64,000 nucleotides of DNA from Parasponia andersonii (GCA_002914805.1 JXTB01000033.1:1437141-1501140), one strand, 5' to 3'; numbered from the stretch's first letter, positions 35,400-47,823 are shown. A program made the numbers and translations. The notes: generated by a model from the letters alone, not told the origin.

Positions 35400-38155
35400 T
35401 CTCACTGAACTCTATACCTATAGATTCAACGTCAGTGAATGAATCATCATCATGTAAGTTGTCATTAATGATGACATTTCATGGTTCATGTAACCAAAGT
35501 GTAAAGGTTTTATGGTGTTTGTCTTGTATCTACTTCTGTCTTTGTATTGGATTCTCGCTTTTCAACCATTGTATATACTCTCTAATAGAACAAAAATATT
35601 ATTAAGTTTAATGAAATTTTACTTTTTACTTAATTAAAATTGAGAATTTTCGTTATACTTACTGAATGTATTGTTGGATTTCTGATGAATTTTCAAGAAT
35701 ATTCCTACGTGCTAGTTATAAATCTTTATCCTCCATACGTATAGGTTTGCTACCATCTATACCTCTATTTTCACCAACTTGAGAGTAGCGAGCCTTTGGA
35801 ACACTAATCGTCTCTACACTAACAATGTATTCTGAACAAAATTCAACAGTTTCTTCGGTTATGTAGTACTCCACAATGCATGCTTTTAGGTGGTATCGAT
35901 TTCTCACATACCTTTTCAGTATTTTCATTAATTTTTTGAATGGATACATTCATCTTCTGTAAACTGGGCCACCCAATTTAACTTTTCTAACTAAATGCAC
36001 TACTAAATGCATCATTATATCAAATAATGAAGGAGGAAAATATTACTTTAACAAATATAGGACCATGACTATTTCATCTTGTAAAGCATCTAACTTTGAA
36101 GTATCCAATATTTTCTTATAGATTGTATTGAAGAAGAAATATAATCTTATAATAGCATATCTTATATGCTTTTGTGAAATTGAACAATTCAGTATTGAGA
36201 GTAATTATTACATCAATGCGTGACAATCATGTGACTTGAGTCTAATTAGTCTTAAGTCCTTCATTGATACTAAATTACGAATATTTGACGAATATCCTTT
36301 TGGTACCCTCATGTTTGCCAAGCACTCACACATTTTATGTCTTTCTTCTTTATTCAAATTGAAGCAAGCTAGAGATAGATGTACTCTTTTATCACTCATT
36401 ATCGGAGCTAACTTTTTCCTCAATCCCATTCCCTAAAGATCTAAATGAAATGTAATTCCATCTTTTCTTTTTCCAGGAATGTTAAAAAGAGTTTCAATAA
36501 TACTATCACAAATATTTTTCTTTATGTACATCACATACAAATTATGTCTCAACAACAAAAATTTCTAATGCTCTAATAAAAAAAAAATCGATTTTTTTTC
36601 CAACATTCATATTCCTTTTCTCCTTCACCCTTTTTCTTTTTGTCCTTTTTTTTCCTTTTGTCTATTTGTTTCTCATCGCGATTTTGCTTTCTGTACTGAA
36701 TATTAAGTTCACGAATTTTCTCATAAATCACTTCACCACTCGATGGTTCTGAGATAACACTAAATTCTTTTTCACCATTAAATGCCTTTGTGCTTTTTCG
36801 AAATGGGTGGCTTAAAAATAGAAACCATTAATGACCCATATACGCTTCTTTCCTCCCATTTCTAAATCTTATGGTATAGGTATCCTCACTACAAATAAGA
36901 TATGCTTTATAACCATTCACACAATGCCCGAGCCAGTTTCCATATGTAAGAAAATCGTTGATTATCTATAATAGAACAACTTATAGTGCAAAATTCTCGT
37001 TTATAAAGAAATCATAGTATTCAACCCCATCTCATAAAGTTTTCAAATCATTTATTGAGGGCATCAAATAAACATCAATATCATTGCTAAGTTGTTTATC
37101 TCTTGATATTAATAATGTTAACATTGTAAATCTCATTTTCATGCATAACCAAGGAGAAAGATTATAAATAGTAAGAATGGCTGACTAACAACTATAATTA
37201 GAACTTAATGAACTATGAAGGTTAATGCCATCCGCGAAAGACCAAGACAAAAATTTCTAAGATGTTCTATAATTTTTAGCCACATTTCATCCACCTTCTT
37301 CCAAGATAGTGAATTGGTCAGATGCCGAAGCTTGCCATCTTTTATTCTTCCTTCTTCATGCCATATTAATCGTTTCGCATGATCAGGATTCTAGAATAAA
37401 CGTTTAAATATTGGTATTAGAGGAATATATCGCAAGACTTTAGCCAGTATTCCAACCTTCTCTTCTTTAATATTCTTTTTGTTTTTCTATCTTGAAAGTT
37501 GGCATTTACGATATGCTTTAGCTTCAACATACTCTTTTTGGTGTAATCATCTGGACATGCATGTATCTTTACGTACTCCATGGCTAAGGCATGCAATGAT
37601 TTTTTGGATCATATATAAAGGAAGGAATGTTATTACTGTCTGGAAAGATTTCTCTAAGAAATTCAAGTAACTGAGATAAATTATAGTCATTCCAACCATT
37701 CCTAGTATTTAAATTGAAAATTCTAACTAAGAATGATAATTTTGTAACTTTTGAATTTGGAAAATGACGGCTTTCGACATCTTCTAACAATTTTACAAAT
37801 TCTTCTAGACGATCAATAAAACATTCTTCAACATCATTAACCATATTAACTAGGTGATCATCTTCTAAATCTATAGAAATATCTTCTATACGAGCTTTTT
37901 TTATGAGAAACATATTCACTCTATGACTTTTTCCCGTGCCATATATTACTTTGTATAAGATATATCCATCCCAATCATACACAAATGTCCTCTTACGTCA
38001 CTAAGTATAATTTTTTTCATGTTACTACACTTGATACATGGACATGGTATCATATTAGGATCAAGACCATTTTTAATAGTAAATTTCAAAAAAGCTTCAA
38101 CTCCTTACTCATACTCTTTTGTCAATCTATTCTTTGTCATCTAATTTCTATCCAT
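35400..38155 (-). pseudogene. CACTA TNP2 transposase
   Basis: The probable start is the ATG at 38155, beginning a transposase-associated domain with IPCPCIKCSNMKK and a DVRGHL block. Downstream are a GWNDYNLSQLLEFL segment (37700), VKIHACPDDYTK (about 37550) and WHEEGRIKDGKLRH (about 37350). Next come NDIDVYL and NDFLTYGNW (37080-36950), part of the TNP2 catalytic region, and then a DUF4218-like C-terminal part with KSHDCHALM (36215) and MYPFKKLMKILKRYVRNRY (35949). In active elements TNP2 cuts the ends at the CACTA motif. Many stops and frame changes are present, so this copy is dead. It shares orientation with the second gene downstream. Confidence 0.85.
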
Positions 38156-39159
38156 CTTATCTAAAGTTCTAAAAAAAATTTGACAGAACCTCCCCTTACT
38201 CCCTGCAAATAAATACCATTACAACCATCCTAAATACCATAATTAATTCAAGCTCATATACCACTATTTCTTAATCATATTATTTTCGATGTCAATATAT
38301 TAATATAATTATACAAATATATTCACATTTAACGTACTAATATTTCATACAAACTTTTATCCACTAACCAAGCTTCTAATTGGTATAATTATCTCTAAAT
38401 TAATAATAATTAATTACATTATAATAGCCTTAACCATATTCAAGAGTTGCAACTCATAAATCATCAAAACTAAATACAAACTAAAAAATTATTATATATT
38501 CTACTAACCAAAAGTCAAAACTTTATATTTATCTCCAAATTGACAATATTCTATGATCATATAATCAAATTTATCACTAAAATTACATTAACTATACTAT
38601 AAAACATTATAAATATTACACATTATCACAAATTATAACTTAATGTATATAGAAAAATCTTAATATACATTGTACAAAGTCCTCTCATATAACAATTTCT
38701 AGTATAAAGGAACTAATTTAAAACCTAAAATTTTTATTCAAACTAACTAAAAAAATAAATCAAAAAAATTTAGAAAAATAGAAAAAAGTTTAGATAAATA
38801 CCAAAATTGCTCAAAATTGTATGTTTGAAGCAAAAATTGGAGAACCTAAAATACCGATCAAAAACGGACCTAATACACATGAAAAACAAAAAAAAATCAC
38901 ATAATGATCAGATTTTGCAGCAGTGATTTGAGAAAATTTAAAATCCTTTTTGAAAAAAATATAGCTACAAATACTTACAGACTTGAGAAGAAAATCTTAT
39001 AGAAGTTTTGAGCTCGTCAAAAGGAAGAAAAAGCAACAAAAATCATCTAAAATGGTGGTGATTTGGCTGGAAAACTTGAAGGTAGCGACAGAGGAGCTGA
39101 TTTCCTGCTTTCAGGTTCTATCGGGGCTGAGAAAGAAGAAGTGCTGAGGCTGAGCAGCC

Positions 39160-39370
39160 ATAACTGTTTTGAGTGGCTATCACGTTGCTTCTGGTTTGAG
39201 CGACATGATAAACGACATTCTTCGTCACTCTTACCAGAAGCGACATAGTATATCAATTATGCCACATCGCTTGTTTGAAAAACGGTGTGATATATTACAT
39301 ACCATGTTGTTTTTCTCCCACGCGACGAGGCATACAAATCACATCATTTTTCCTAACAAACAATGTGGTT
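39160..39370. repeat. CACTA right subterminal repeats
   Basis: Copies of 'gcgacatgataa', 'gcgacatagtat', 'ccacatcgc', 'acggtgtgatat' and 'cacgcgacg' mirror the repeats at the left end. The last piece of the element (41207-41239, 'caagcgatgttaaac' to the terminal CTAGTAGTG) lies beyond the solo LTR that inserted at 39375/41207. Confidence 0.75.
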
Positions 39371-39375
39371 CAAGC

Positions 39376-41206
39376 TGTTGGATTAAAAAACGATTTTTCA
39401 CAGCTGAAGATTGACCCAGGAACATTCAAAAAATTTTCTCAAAACAATTGACTATATGAGTGCATAGTATTAATTCATAGCAAATAGGAACATACAAAGA
39501 GAATAGATCTAATACTTCTTGTAGCCTATCAACGGATCCTAGTTTTATTGTCTTCTAAATCACGATCTTTCAATTCAAGCCTCAAGCACAACTGGATGAA
39601 CGTGTGGGCATTGCGTACAATTTCTTAAACTCACACACTTTAGGCACTTGCAACTTTATCAACACATGAGATTGTAAGAGTTTTGTTCTACAGAGAATAG
39701 GAAGACACTCTTCTTTTTCTCTCTAGTTTATGGAAGCTCTATAGATAATAATACATCCTATTCTGTCTTCTGCTAGGGTTTCACCTTATATATATATATA
39801 TATATATATCTATTTATTAAACTATTTAATAAATAATTATATTAATCAAATCAATATATATATATATAACTTTTTAAAAAAAACGTTACCTTTTGTTTAT
39901 AGGAAACGTGAGTTTCCTTTAAAAAAAAAATGATTTTATATATATATATATATATATCTATATAAACTAGTAGATAACTATTTCACTTTCAGTCAGTTTC
40001 CCAATTTCTATTTATCTAATTATCTCATAATTAAATATTTTTAAATTCAAAATTTAAACAAATTAGGAAACTTATCTCTCCATTAATTTAAATTAATTAA
40101 TTCAAAATTAATTAAGTAATTAATTAATAACAATTATTAATTACTAATAGATAAACTATTTATCTTGACAAAATGTGCAGTAACAGAAATAATGTAATAT
40201 CCAGTACAGTGTTTATAAGAGGTGGAATTGGGGACCTATGGACCTGTAATTCAAGCTCCAATAAATTATGACAATTAATTAAACTCTTTAATTAATTTGT
40301 CTAATTTATTAATTCCAGTATTACTCCACTAAAAATCTGGAATTGCACTCTTGAAGTTACAGAATTAATTTACTCAGAAAACAGCGAGCAGTGTATCGAT
40401 TTAATCATTACATGTAGTTCAATCCTCCATAGACAATTCATAATTGGAGCTAGGTTATATTTCATTTACCTCTTCAATTACATTTTTATCCTTGTGTACA
40501 ATTGATTCTCTAATGAACAATTAATTTATAAATCTATTATAAATTGAGTACTCAAACTATTCAAGTCCTGAGTCAATACATAAAGGAATCATCTTTCTAG
40601 CTTCCTAATAGAAGGAATGGATTCCACATCTGTAGGCTACATTCCCAGCTACTCATTTCATCATGCTCCCAAGATACAAGTATTTCAATTTGTTTAAAAA
40701 CAAACATTTAACAAGTATGTCAAAGAACATAATGTTATAAATATGAGTCTATAACTACTCAGGATTAAGATTGGTATACATATGATCATCTAGTGACATT
40801 ATTTGAACTCTCAATAGTTAACGGAATTTATGTGAGATTCAAATCATGTCTTGTCCAGTCCTATATAATCGAATTATATAAAATACCTCCATTATGATGT
40901 CAACACGTCAATAGTGCAGATAAGACTATTATATTCTCAATGTTAATGGACTATACTAATAATATTTAATTAAAGATCCCAAACTTTAATTAATTATTAC
41001 GGACTAGTTTTAGTTTATTATCTATAAATTTAATCCTCATGCATATAATACTTATATACTAAATTTATGGTCACATAAATAAATTAGGGATCTTTGGATA
41101 TTTAAAGACATACAAATTATGTACAAATTCAAATAATAAAAAAAATCATTTTATTACTTCAGCAAATATCTAAAATATACATATTTTTAGAGCATAAACC
41201 CTAACA
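39376..41206. mobile_element. Solo LTR, 1,831 bp, nested in the CACTA element
   Basis: It starts TGTTGGATT, ends CCCTAACA and is flanked by the perfect 5-bp duplication CAAGC (39371-39375 and 41207-41211). The CACTA right end is continuous once it is removed. Its first ~140 bp match, inverted, the LTR fragment at 1-141, so the family has at least two copies in the window. Read on the other strand it begins TGTTAGGGTTTATGC, a start familiar from plant copia LTRs, so the sense direction is probably minus. (TA)n runs occur at 39788-39810 and 39938-39957. Confidence 0.93.
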
Positions 41207-41242
41207 CAAGCGATGTTAAACTTCATTTTTCTAGTAGTGATT

Positions 41243-42909
41243 CTTGGAGAGAGAGTTAAAGCGTTATGTTTGGCAGCAATATATAGATATAGAGATTTAG
41301 GATATTTTTGTGTAAATTATATACGATTATTTCTTACTTAAAACCACATCGTGTACAGTCTAATCATCAGATCCAGGTGTGAAAAGTGAAAGTCTAAATC
41401 AGAATTGGATTCAAATATTAGAATCAAATATCACTGGAGTCTTTGGAGGACATGAAGAATATGTTCATACACTATCTTATATTTATAAGTTGCTATGTAT
41501 ATATTCTTCAGACAGTAGGAACATGGAAATTAATGTCTTCTGCATGTCCACTAAATGATATTGATTCCTCTCTAGGACACATATATAGTCGTTGTGCATG
41601 ACCATGACCAGTCAATAAACGAAAATAAATTTTACTGCAAGCCAAAAGAAAAGAAAATGAAAAAATAAGACAAAAAGACGACTGGATATAAATAGATCAT
41701 AGGGCAACATCAACTGAAAGGAACAAAACCCAAGTTGTTCTTAGTTCCTACAAAGGGTAGCTAGATCAATAGATCATAAGGCATGTGGCAGGCCAAAAAC
41801 AAATATTAAAAGAGGGAAAAAAAAAGGGCATCATGCATGTTAACTGATTTTTGGAAAATGAAATCCTACGTTTTTTCATTAATCAAAGTATTTTATATAT
41901 ATCAACTTGGAGTCTGCTCTAGGCAACTGAATAACACTTCTAATCGTTGCTATTGTATTTTTTTTTTCCCCTTTGACCATACCAAATAAACGATGATAAT
42001 AAATAATACTTCGCACCATTGCATAGAGGGGAAAAAACTGTAAAAAATACGCGCAAACCCACAAAAGACAAGATTAAAGCTGCACCAAACAGACTTCTTG
42101 CCCTCTTTCAAATTAGTTTCCACCATCTTAATTTTCATTTTTTTTATTGATACAAAAATGGATCCTGCATAATGAGTACTATTGGTCTTTGATAATATAA
42201 ACTTTATAAGATTTGGATATTCAAAATTTCAAAATTTTGAGAGAGAGCCAAAAAAAAAAAAAAAACAAAAAAAAAAATAGAAAAAAAAAGAAAAAATTAA
42301 ACAAAATAACAAAAAAAAAAGTGGTGAAACTTAAAACATTTTTAGATTCAAGTAGGATGAAATCTCTGAAAGTAATCTGTAAGAAAATTTTACAGAGAAT
42401 GGTGATAGAAATCAAGAGAAAACGGTTGAGAAACGAAGATGAAGTTTGAGAGAAAAAGGTTATTGTTATTATTGTTGTCGTCACTATTAGCTAGTAAGTA
42501 ATATTATTTTACTATTATATTATATATTTTTTTTGAGGGGATATATTATATTATATTATACTATACTATAGTGACCGTGTTAGTCTTATTTAGCGCTATT
42601 CTTAGTAACAATAAGAGTTCTGGCTTTTCTTTTGAATGTATTATTTTAGAGTAACATATATTAACTCAGAGCCATATATCATTATAATTTTCTTCATTAT
42701 GGCCTTTGGCATGTGTTGTCTAAAGTCTAAACTAGTGGTAAAGCGTTTCCTAGCTAAAGGTCACATCATATTTAAATTGTACAAATATATTTACTTTCAT
42801 TTTGCTTCGAACGTCAAAAATTAACTAAACCCGCATTTGTTCTCGCTACGTTATTGGAATTCGATCGAGCAATCAAAACACAGGAAGTACGCTATTTCAC
42901 CAGCTCATA

Positions 42910-42944
<35 letters not shown>

Positions 42945-43043
42945 CTCTTAGCTCGATCATTAGCACGAATAAACAATCTTGCACCACTATTTTATATTAT
43001 TTATTATAACCAATAAAATAAAGCAAACTCTTGATCGTCGACT
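41243..43043. other. Intergenic region upstream of the SWEET gene
   Basis: AT-rich with no gene I can support. It includes an A-rich tract at 42249-42320 that produces meaningless Lys/Phe-rich frames, and a (TA)n run at 42914-42940. Promoter elements for the SWEET gene should lie in the last few hundred bases. Confidence 0.5.
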
Positions 43044-43051
43044 ATATATAC
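43044..43051 (+). promoter_or_regulatory. Candidate TATA box of the SWEET gene
   Basis: TATATATA lies about 110 bp upstream of the ATG at 43161 and is preceded by 'ccaataaa' near 43010. Position and sequence fit a plant core promoter. TA runs are common in this window, so the call is tentative. Confidence 0.45.
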
Positions 43052-43160
43052 ACTTTTAATTCATCCCTTCTGCTTAATATTTATAAGGTTGTCTTTTATT
43101 TTTATTTTCTCGTCTTAAGTTTCATCATCAGCTAGTAATTAATATTAATCACAAACAACA

Positions 43161-43952
43161 ATGGTTTCTGATGAAGAGCTTCGAACTATAGTTGGTATAA
43201 CAGGTAAACGCTTTTTTACATGGAAAAAAAATTGTGGGATATCATCATATATATGCTATTTTTCTATATATACATATATATAGACTATATATATATGATT
43301 GTTCTAAGGATCAAAACTCATGTGGGATTGCTTGGCTTTTTTTTCAGGAAACATCATCTGCTTATTCTTCCTTTTATCACCAGTGTGAGCTTATTAATAA
43401 ATAGTTTTGTTTCATATGATTCTTTATTTTTTTTTTAACGACAAACTATATAGGATATGGTGAATTATGTTTCCATTTCTTATATTAATTAGATTATTTT
43501 TTTATGTACACACTTGTAGACCAACTTTTGTTCGAATATGGAAGAAAGGGTCAGTGGAGCGGTACTCAGCCTTCCCATACCTAGCAGCCCTAATGAGCTG
43601 CCTGGTCTGGACTCTGTACTCGCTGCCCATGGTGCACCCCGGCAGCACCTTGATCCTGACCATTAGCGCGTCGGGGGTCGCCATCGAGTCCATCTACATC
43701 ATTCTCTTTTTGATCTTCTCTGACAATAAAAAGAGGCTTAAAGTGCTTCTAATAGTGTTATTGGAGCTCTTCTTCACGGTTCTTCTCGCTACCCTGGCTC
43801 TAACTAATTTAGTTCATACACAAAAGAAGATCAGGTCCTTGATTGTTGGTTTCGTTTGTGTATTCTTTGGCGTCGTGTTGTACTGTTCACCATTAGCTGT
43901 CGTGGTTAGTCTCCTCAACTTATGATGATTTTCATTATTTTCACTGGAATAG

Positions 43953-43996
<44 letters not shown>

Positions 43997-45445
43997 CACT
44001 ATAACTTAATTCGCCATATATATATCTAACACTAAAAAAAAAAAAATGAAGGAAAACCACCTTATACGATGTGTACTCCATACTTATACATTTACCTATC
44101 TTCGATTTGTTCTCCCCATCTAATAAAGCACTTTCTATATTCTGTTATATTTTTGATGCAGTGAACATGGAAAAACAATAAAAGTAATAATAGCAATAAC
44201 TATATTATAGCTATTACTATTGTTATTTATATAACGTTATTATACACGTACTGGTGTTGCAATTAGCATGCACAATATTTAAAGTTCACATTATAAATTA
44301 ATATATACTCTCTATTTAGTGCTGTGTTTTTCGCAGTATTTGTAAATTAGTAAGCTACAAATATGGCTCTCTTTTTAAATTTTTTTTATTAACTCATTTT
44401 TGTACTAATTAATTAGTTTATTTTCTTATGGTGTACAGAAACTGGTGATCTCAACAAAAAGCGTGGAGTATATGCCATTTTTCCTGTCATTTGCTTCCTT
44501 CATGAATAGTTTCCTTTGGACTTCTTATGCTCTTATCCGCTTTGACCCTGTTGTCCTTGTAATTTCCAAACTTCATTACCTCTCTCTGATTAATAATGGA
44601 GTAATGCTAAGAATATATATATATATATATATATGGTTGCTAATTCAATAGGTATTTTTTTTTTACTTATTGGTAGGTATTTTTTTATTGGTAGGTTTTT
44701 TTTTTTTTTTAGACGTTGGATCACCATTAAATGGTGATCTAATGACTATAATGAAGTGCATAAAAAGACGTGCATCATTAATACTCTTTCTCTCTCTTAC
44801 TTTTTACAATAAAAAAATGTACATGCTAAATTTTCACCAAATTGATACTTATACATAGGTAAAAAAAAATACTTACTAAATTGGTGTCCTATATATATAT
44901 ATAAAATATTTACGAAAACTTATAGTAAATGATGTAAGATTATTTTTAGCCGCTCAATTTGAAATGATGTTGTCCTACGTTAAAATAACATATAGTTTAT
45001 AATCATGATACATTATTCGGTACATAAATAGAGATTATCTAGCATTACTCTAAATTTAATGTATGTTATTATACGTTGAACAACATCTTTTTGAGTTTCA
45101 TGTACATTTTGATTGAACTGAGAGTATTAAAAAGTAGTGGCTTTTGGTTCGGATCAGGTACCCAATGGGCTGGGCACACTGTTTGGACTGGCCCAGATGA
45201 TTCTTCACGCTGTATACTACAAATCAACGAAACAACTTATCGCAGAAAGAAAGGGCAAAGAAGTAAATTTGCCTGATGTTGTTTTGGAGGTTGGAGAAGA
45301 TCAACCCAAGAAGATAGGTGCCATCGCTCCAGAGATCAATGGTCATGATTCTGAGGATCAATCATCAAGCACGATCATCACAAATTATGGGCTCATGATC
45401 TCTTTGCCACTGGCTGATTCTCATAAAACCCATTATTTGGACTAG
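43161..45445 (+). CDS. SWEET: SWEET (MtN3/saliva) sugar transporter, 5 exons, 290 aa
   Basis: Exons are 43161-43203, 43348-43384, 43520-43904, 44439-44558 and 45158-45445, all with GT-AG introns. Two MtN3/saliva repeats give seven membrane helices: [19 protein letters not shown] (helix 1), [55 protein letters not shown] and [20 protein letters not shown]. SWEETs carry sugars down gradients across the plasma or vacuolar membrane. The sequence looks closest to clade II (SWEET4-8), which mainly moves hexoses. Trp182 and Asn198 of the sugar pocket are present, but the other pocket Asn, in the T-I-N motif, is Ser76 here (TISASG). Exon 3 is 385 bp and appears to be two usual SWEET exons fused, so one intron is missing. 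The C-terminal tail is hydrophilic. AATAAA occurs near 45533. No disabling change was seen. Confidence 0.93.
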
Positions 45446-45820
45446 AGAGATCAAGCTCGAACTATATGTATAGAAGCATGGCCTGAATTAGTGAACACCA
45501 AGAACTATTTGAATATTGATGAAGCTTAGCCGAAATAAAATTAATGCTAGGATTAATGTACTACTTTTTCTACTAAGACAAAATTGTTTAAGATTTTTAG
45601 TGTGCAATATTGTTTAAAATAGGATTGAAGTTTTAATATTTATTAGGCAAGGTTCTTCTGTTCTGTTGCTTGATTGAATTTGAAAATAATCTTTCATTTA
45701 CTTTTATCCTCCTAATAAGCTGTAGGTTCTTAATTGGTTTCCACGTACAGAAACTAATTAATAAAAATTAATAGTTACAAAGTTAATTAATAGTTAAAGG
45801 CCTTACTTGTATACAAGTTG

Positions 45821-46040
45821 GCAGCACATTAATGTAAAAAACCTTTTTATCATTTATGATTGGTTGAACAAATTATGTAAATATGTCATGAATTTAGCAG
45901 CACATTAATGTCAAAAGCCCATTTATCATTTATTATTGGTTGAACAAATTATGTTAATATGTCATGAATTTAGTACTTTTATATCATTTAATAAATTATT
46001 GGATGAAAAAATTATGTTAATATGTTATGACTTGACATAT
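45821..46040. repeat. 76-bp tandem repeat, nearly three units
   Basis: 'gcagcacattaatgt' starts at 45821 and 45897, exactly 76 bp apart, and a diverged third unit starts near 45973. Each contains 'ttatcattta', 'attggttgaacaaattatgt' and 'aatatgtcatga'. It lies downstream of the SWEET gene. The remainder of 45446-46418 is the SWEET 3' UTR and AT-rich DNA with nothing else recognised. Confidence 0.85.
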
Positions 46041-46418
46041 TTAAGAATACAAATTTTTTAATGTAGTTCAGCTAAAAATAATTTAGTTTTTGCTCATGAG
46101 AGACCACCAATAAACATTCACTAAGAAAAGAACAATTATTACTCTCACCAAGTTTAATTATAAAAGAATTCTCTCTCTTTCTATCTCTTTCTCTTTTATG
46201 TTCTTTCTTATTTTCTCCCTTATGTTTTCCCTAATAAGGATTGTGCTTATAGAAAACAAAAGGTAAAGTTCTACTAGGAGTTAAATAGCCCAAATGGATA
46301 GCTTAATTAGAATCCTATAAGCTTACTAGGATTCATCCCATGCATAATTTATCTAGTGTATTAGAGTCCTAGGCAATCAAAAATGTCCTAATCCAATTCT
46401 ACGTAGCTAATTTAGTGC

Positions 46419-47293
46419 AGTTAAATGCAAATGGGGTCATGATTCTGATGGGCCTTTCTGCCCTGTCAGTTCTCTACAACCTACATATTGACCTGGAGGT
46501 GGTCTTTTATGCTTATAAACTCACCCTCATCCCCAAGAAAAGTTCCTACCCCACCTTTTACCTCCAACCGCTACCAGGACGTCATATCTTCTGGGGCTTG
46601 CCTGGTCAGACAAGCAATGAGACTCCCACACTAGGCTATATGCTGTTGGAGGGGCATGGTGCTCCCCTGGGGTGAATGGCAAGTATTTCCAAATTTCCTC
46701 AGCTTTACTGCAGAGTAAGTACTTGGTAGTGATTTTTGGGTCTGTGTTCTACTCGTCTGTTATTAATCACGTTATTTTGTCTTGTACAACCTCGGCAGAA
46801 GAGAGTAGATTCGAGCCGCATTTGTCAGCGGGGAGGCTCAAAGGCCTGGAGGGGATCGTCATCTTCGGATCTCCTACGGACTGCCAGCACATCTAGGCCA
46901 TCCTCAACCCCCTGGTGATAAATAAGATGCCCAGGATGGTTTCATACCTTCCCTTCCCTCTGGACACCTGGGTCATCACGAAGCATCTGCGGAGTCGACT
47001 TAATGCCTCTACCCTGAACCGATTCCGCCGGGACGAGCATGATCAAATCGCCATGGTGGGTCGGCAGGTCACGGCTTCAAGCCAATTGGCGGGCTCCAAA
47101 GATCTGGTGGTGCCGTCTAGCCACGAGCTCGAGGAAGCCGTGAGATTTGTGGCTAAGGAGTGTGTCAGGCTCTGTAGGGAGGAAGCCGCCACCCCCAAGA
47201 GGGTTAGAGGTGAGTTCATTTTCGCATCCTTGACCTTCGTGGGTCGGATTATGGCCGTGACCTAAACATATTGCTTGTTCTTTGCAAGGTTGA
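46419..47293 (+). pseudogene. Orphan fragment of the Tat antisense gene
   Basis: This segment matches 2325-3200 of the antisense gene inside the Tat element, from LNANGVMILMGLSALSVLYN to just past the second intron, but no LTR, gag or pol sequence lies beside it. Both introns are present in the DNA, so it was not copied from spliced mRNA. The first acceptor has changed from 'atgtagcc' to 'tgtacaac', which would abolish splicing there. The reading frame through KKSSYPTFYLQPLPGRHIF is intact here, whereas the copy at 2079-5130 has an extra C. The frame later stops at 46673, and TAG at 46893 is a further stop. The flanks show no obvious ends or target duplication. It may be a remnant of another deleted Tat copy or a fragment captured by another element. 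Confidence 0.85.
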
Positions 47294-47595
47294 AATCTTG
47301 TAACTTGGACGGTTAACACAAGACTCACCTATAGCTGTCTTTACAACAACAACAACTTCAATTTACCACGCACCATACAGTCACCGAACCAACTACAATG
47401 ATTTCTACTTACTAAAACACATGGAAATACCAAAAGACCAAAAGAAAGCGAAAAATCAATTTAGAAAATGCTAATACTAGCCGAATAAACGCATCCACTT
47501 CCATCAAAGATCAAATAAATACTAGTTTTCCTAAATTCACCGACTACAAAAATTAAGCCCAGTAATATGTTTTCTAAGTTTGTTACCTTTACCCT

Positions 47596-47823
47596 ATGGA
47601 ATTGGTAGCCTTCTCTTTGATTCATCCTACGAGTAAAACCATGAGTGGATCCATCTTAATGCAGGTTGCAGAGAAAGACTCGAAAACATCGACACTTGAA
47701 GAAAACTCCATGACAATCATACACGAAAGCAGTGACAACAACATGGATGAAGTTGTTTATCATACTGATTATCATGGAGCCACTACCCATCCAACTCCAA
47801 CACCCAAACATCCCAAACCATAG
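47596..47823 (+). CDS. Unassigned short ORF with a DY motif and Pro-rich end, possible exon of a secreted-peptide gene
   Basis: This open frame of 75 codons ends EVVYHTDYHGATTHPTPTP then KHPKP and a stop. An acidic stretch followed by Asp-Tyr and a short Pro/His-rich C-terminus is the architecture of precursors of tyrosine-sulfated plant peptides (RGF/GLV, PSY and CIF groups), but the sequence does not match the consensus of any of them as I know it. A 'taatgcag' just before codon Val24 (VAEKDSK) could be a splice acceptor, making residues 24-75 a last exon. No signal-peptide exon is visible in 47300-47590, and the orphan retroelement fragment lies immediately upstream. It may be a gene fragment or a chance frame. 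Confidence 0.25.
   Translation: MELVAFSLIHPTSKTMSGSILMQVAEKDSKTSTLEENSMTIIHESSDNNMDEVVYHTDYHGATTHPTPTPKHPKP

Larger units (their letters stand above)
31520..41239 (-). mobile_element. CACTA (En/Spm) DNA transposon with nested solo LTR
   Basis: The left end starts CACTACTACAGAAAT. The right end, reverse complemented, starts CACTACTAGAAAAATG. A 3-bp target duplication ATT flanks the element at 31517-31519 and 41240-41242, the size expected for CACTA elements. Both ends carry subterminal repeats of an 'acgtgatat'/'gcgacatggtat' type. Two gene remnants on the minus strand match the usual autonomous layout: a TNP2 transposase (35400-38155) and a second gene (32560-35263). The length is 9,720 bp, of which 1,836 bp is the inserted LTR plus one target duplication. 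Both genes are full of stops, so it can move only if an active relative supplies transposase. Confidence 0.93.

Noticed and set aside
42213-42484. Lys-rich and Phe-rich frames
   Set aside because: Produced by an A-rich low-complexity tract.
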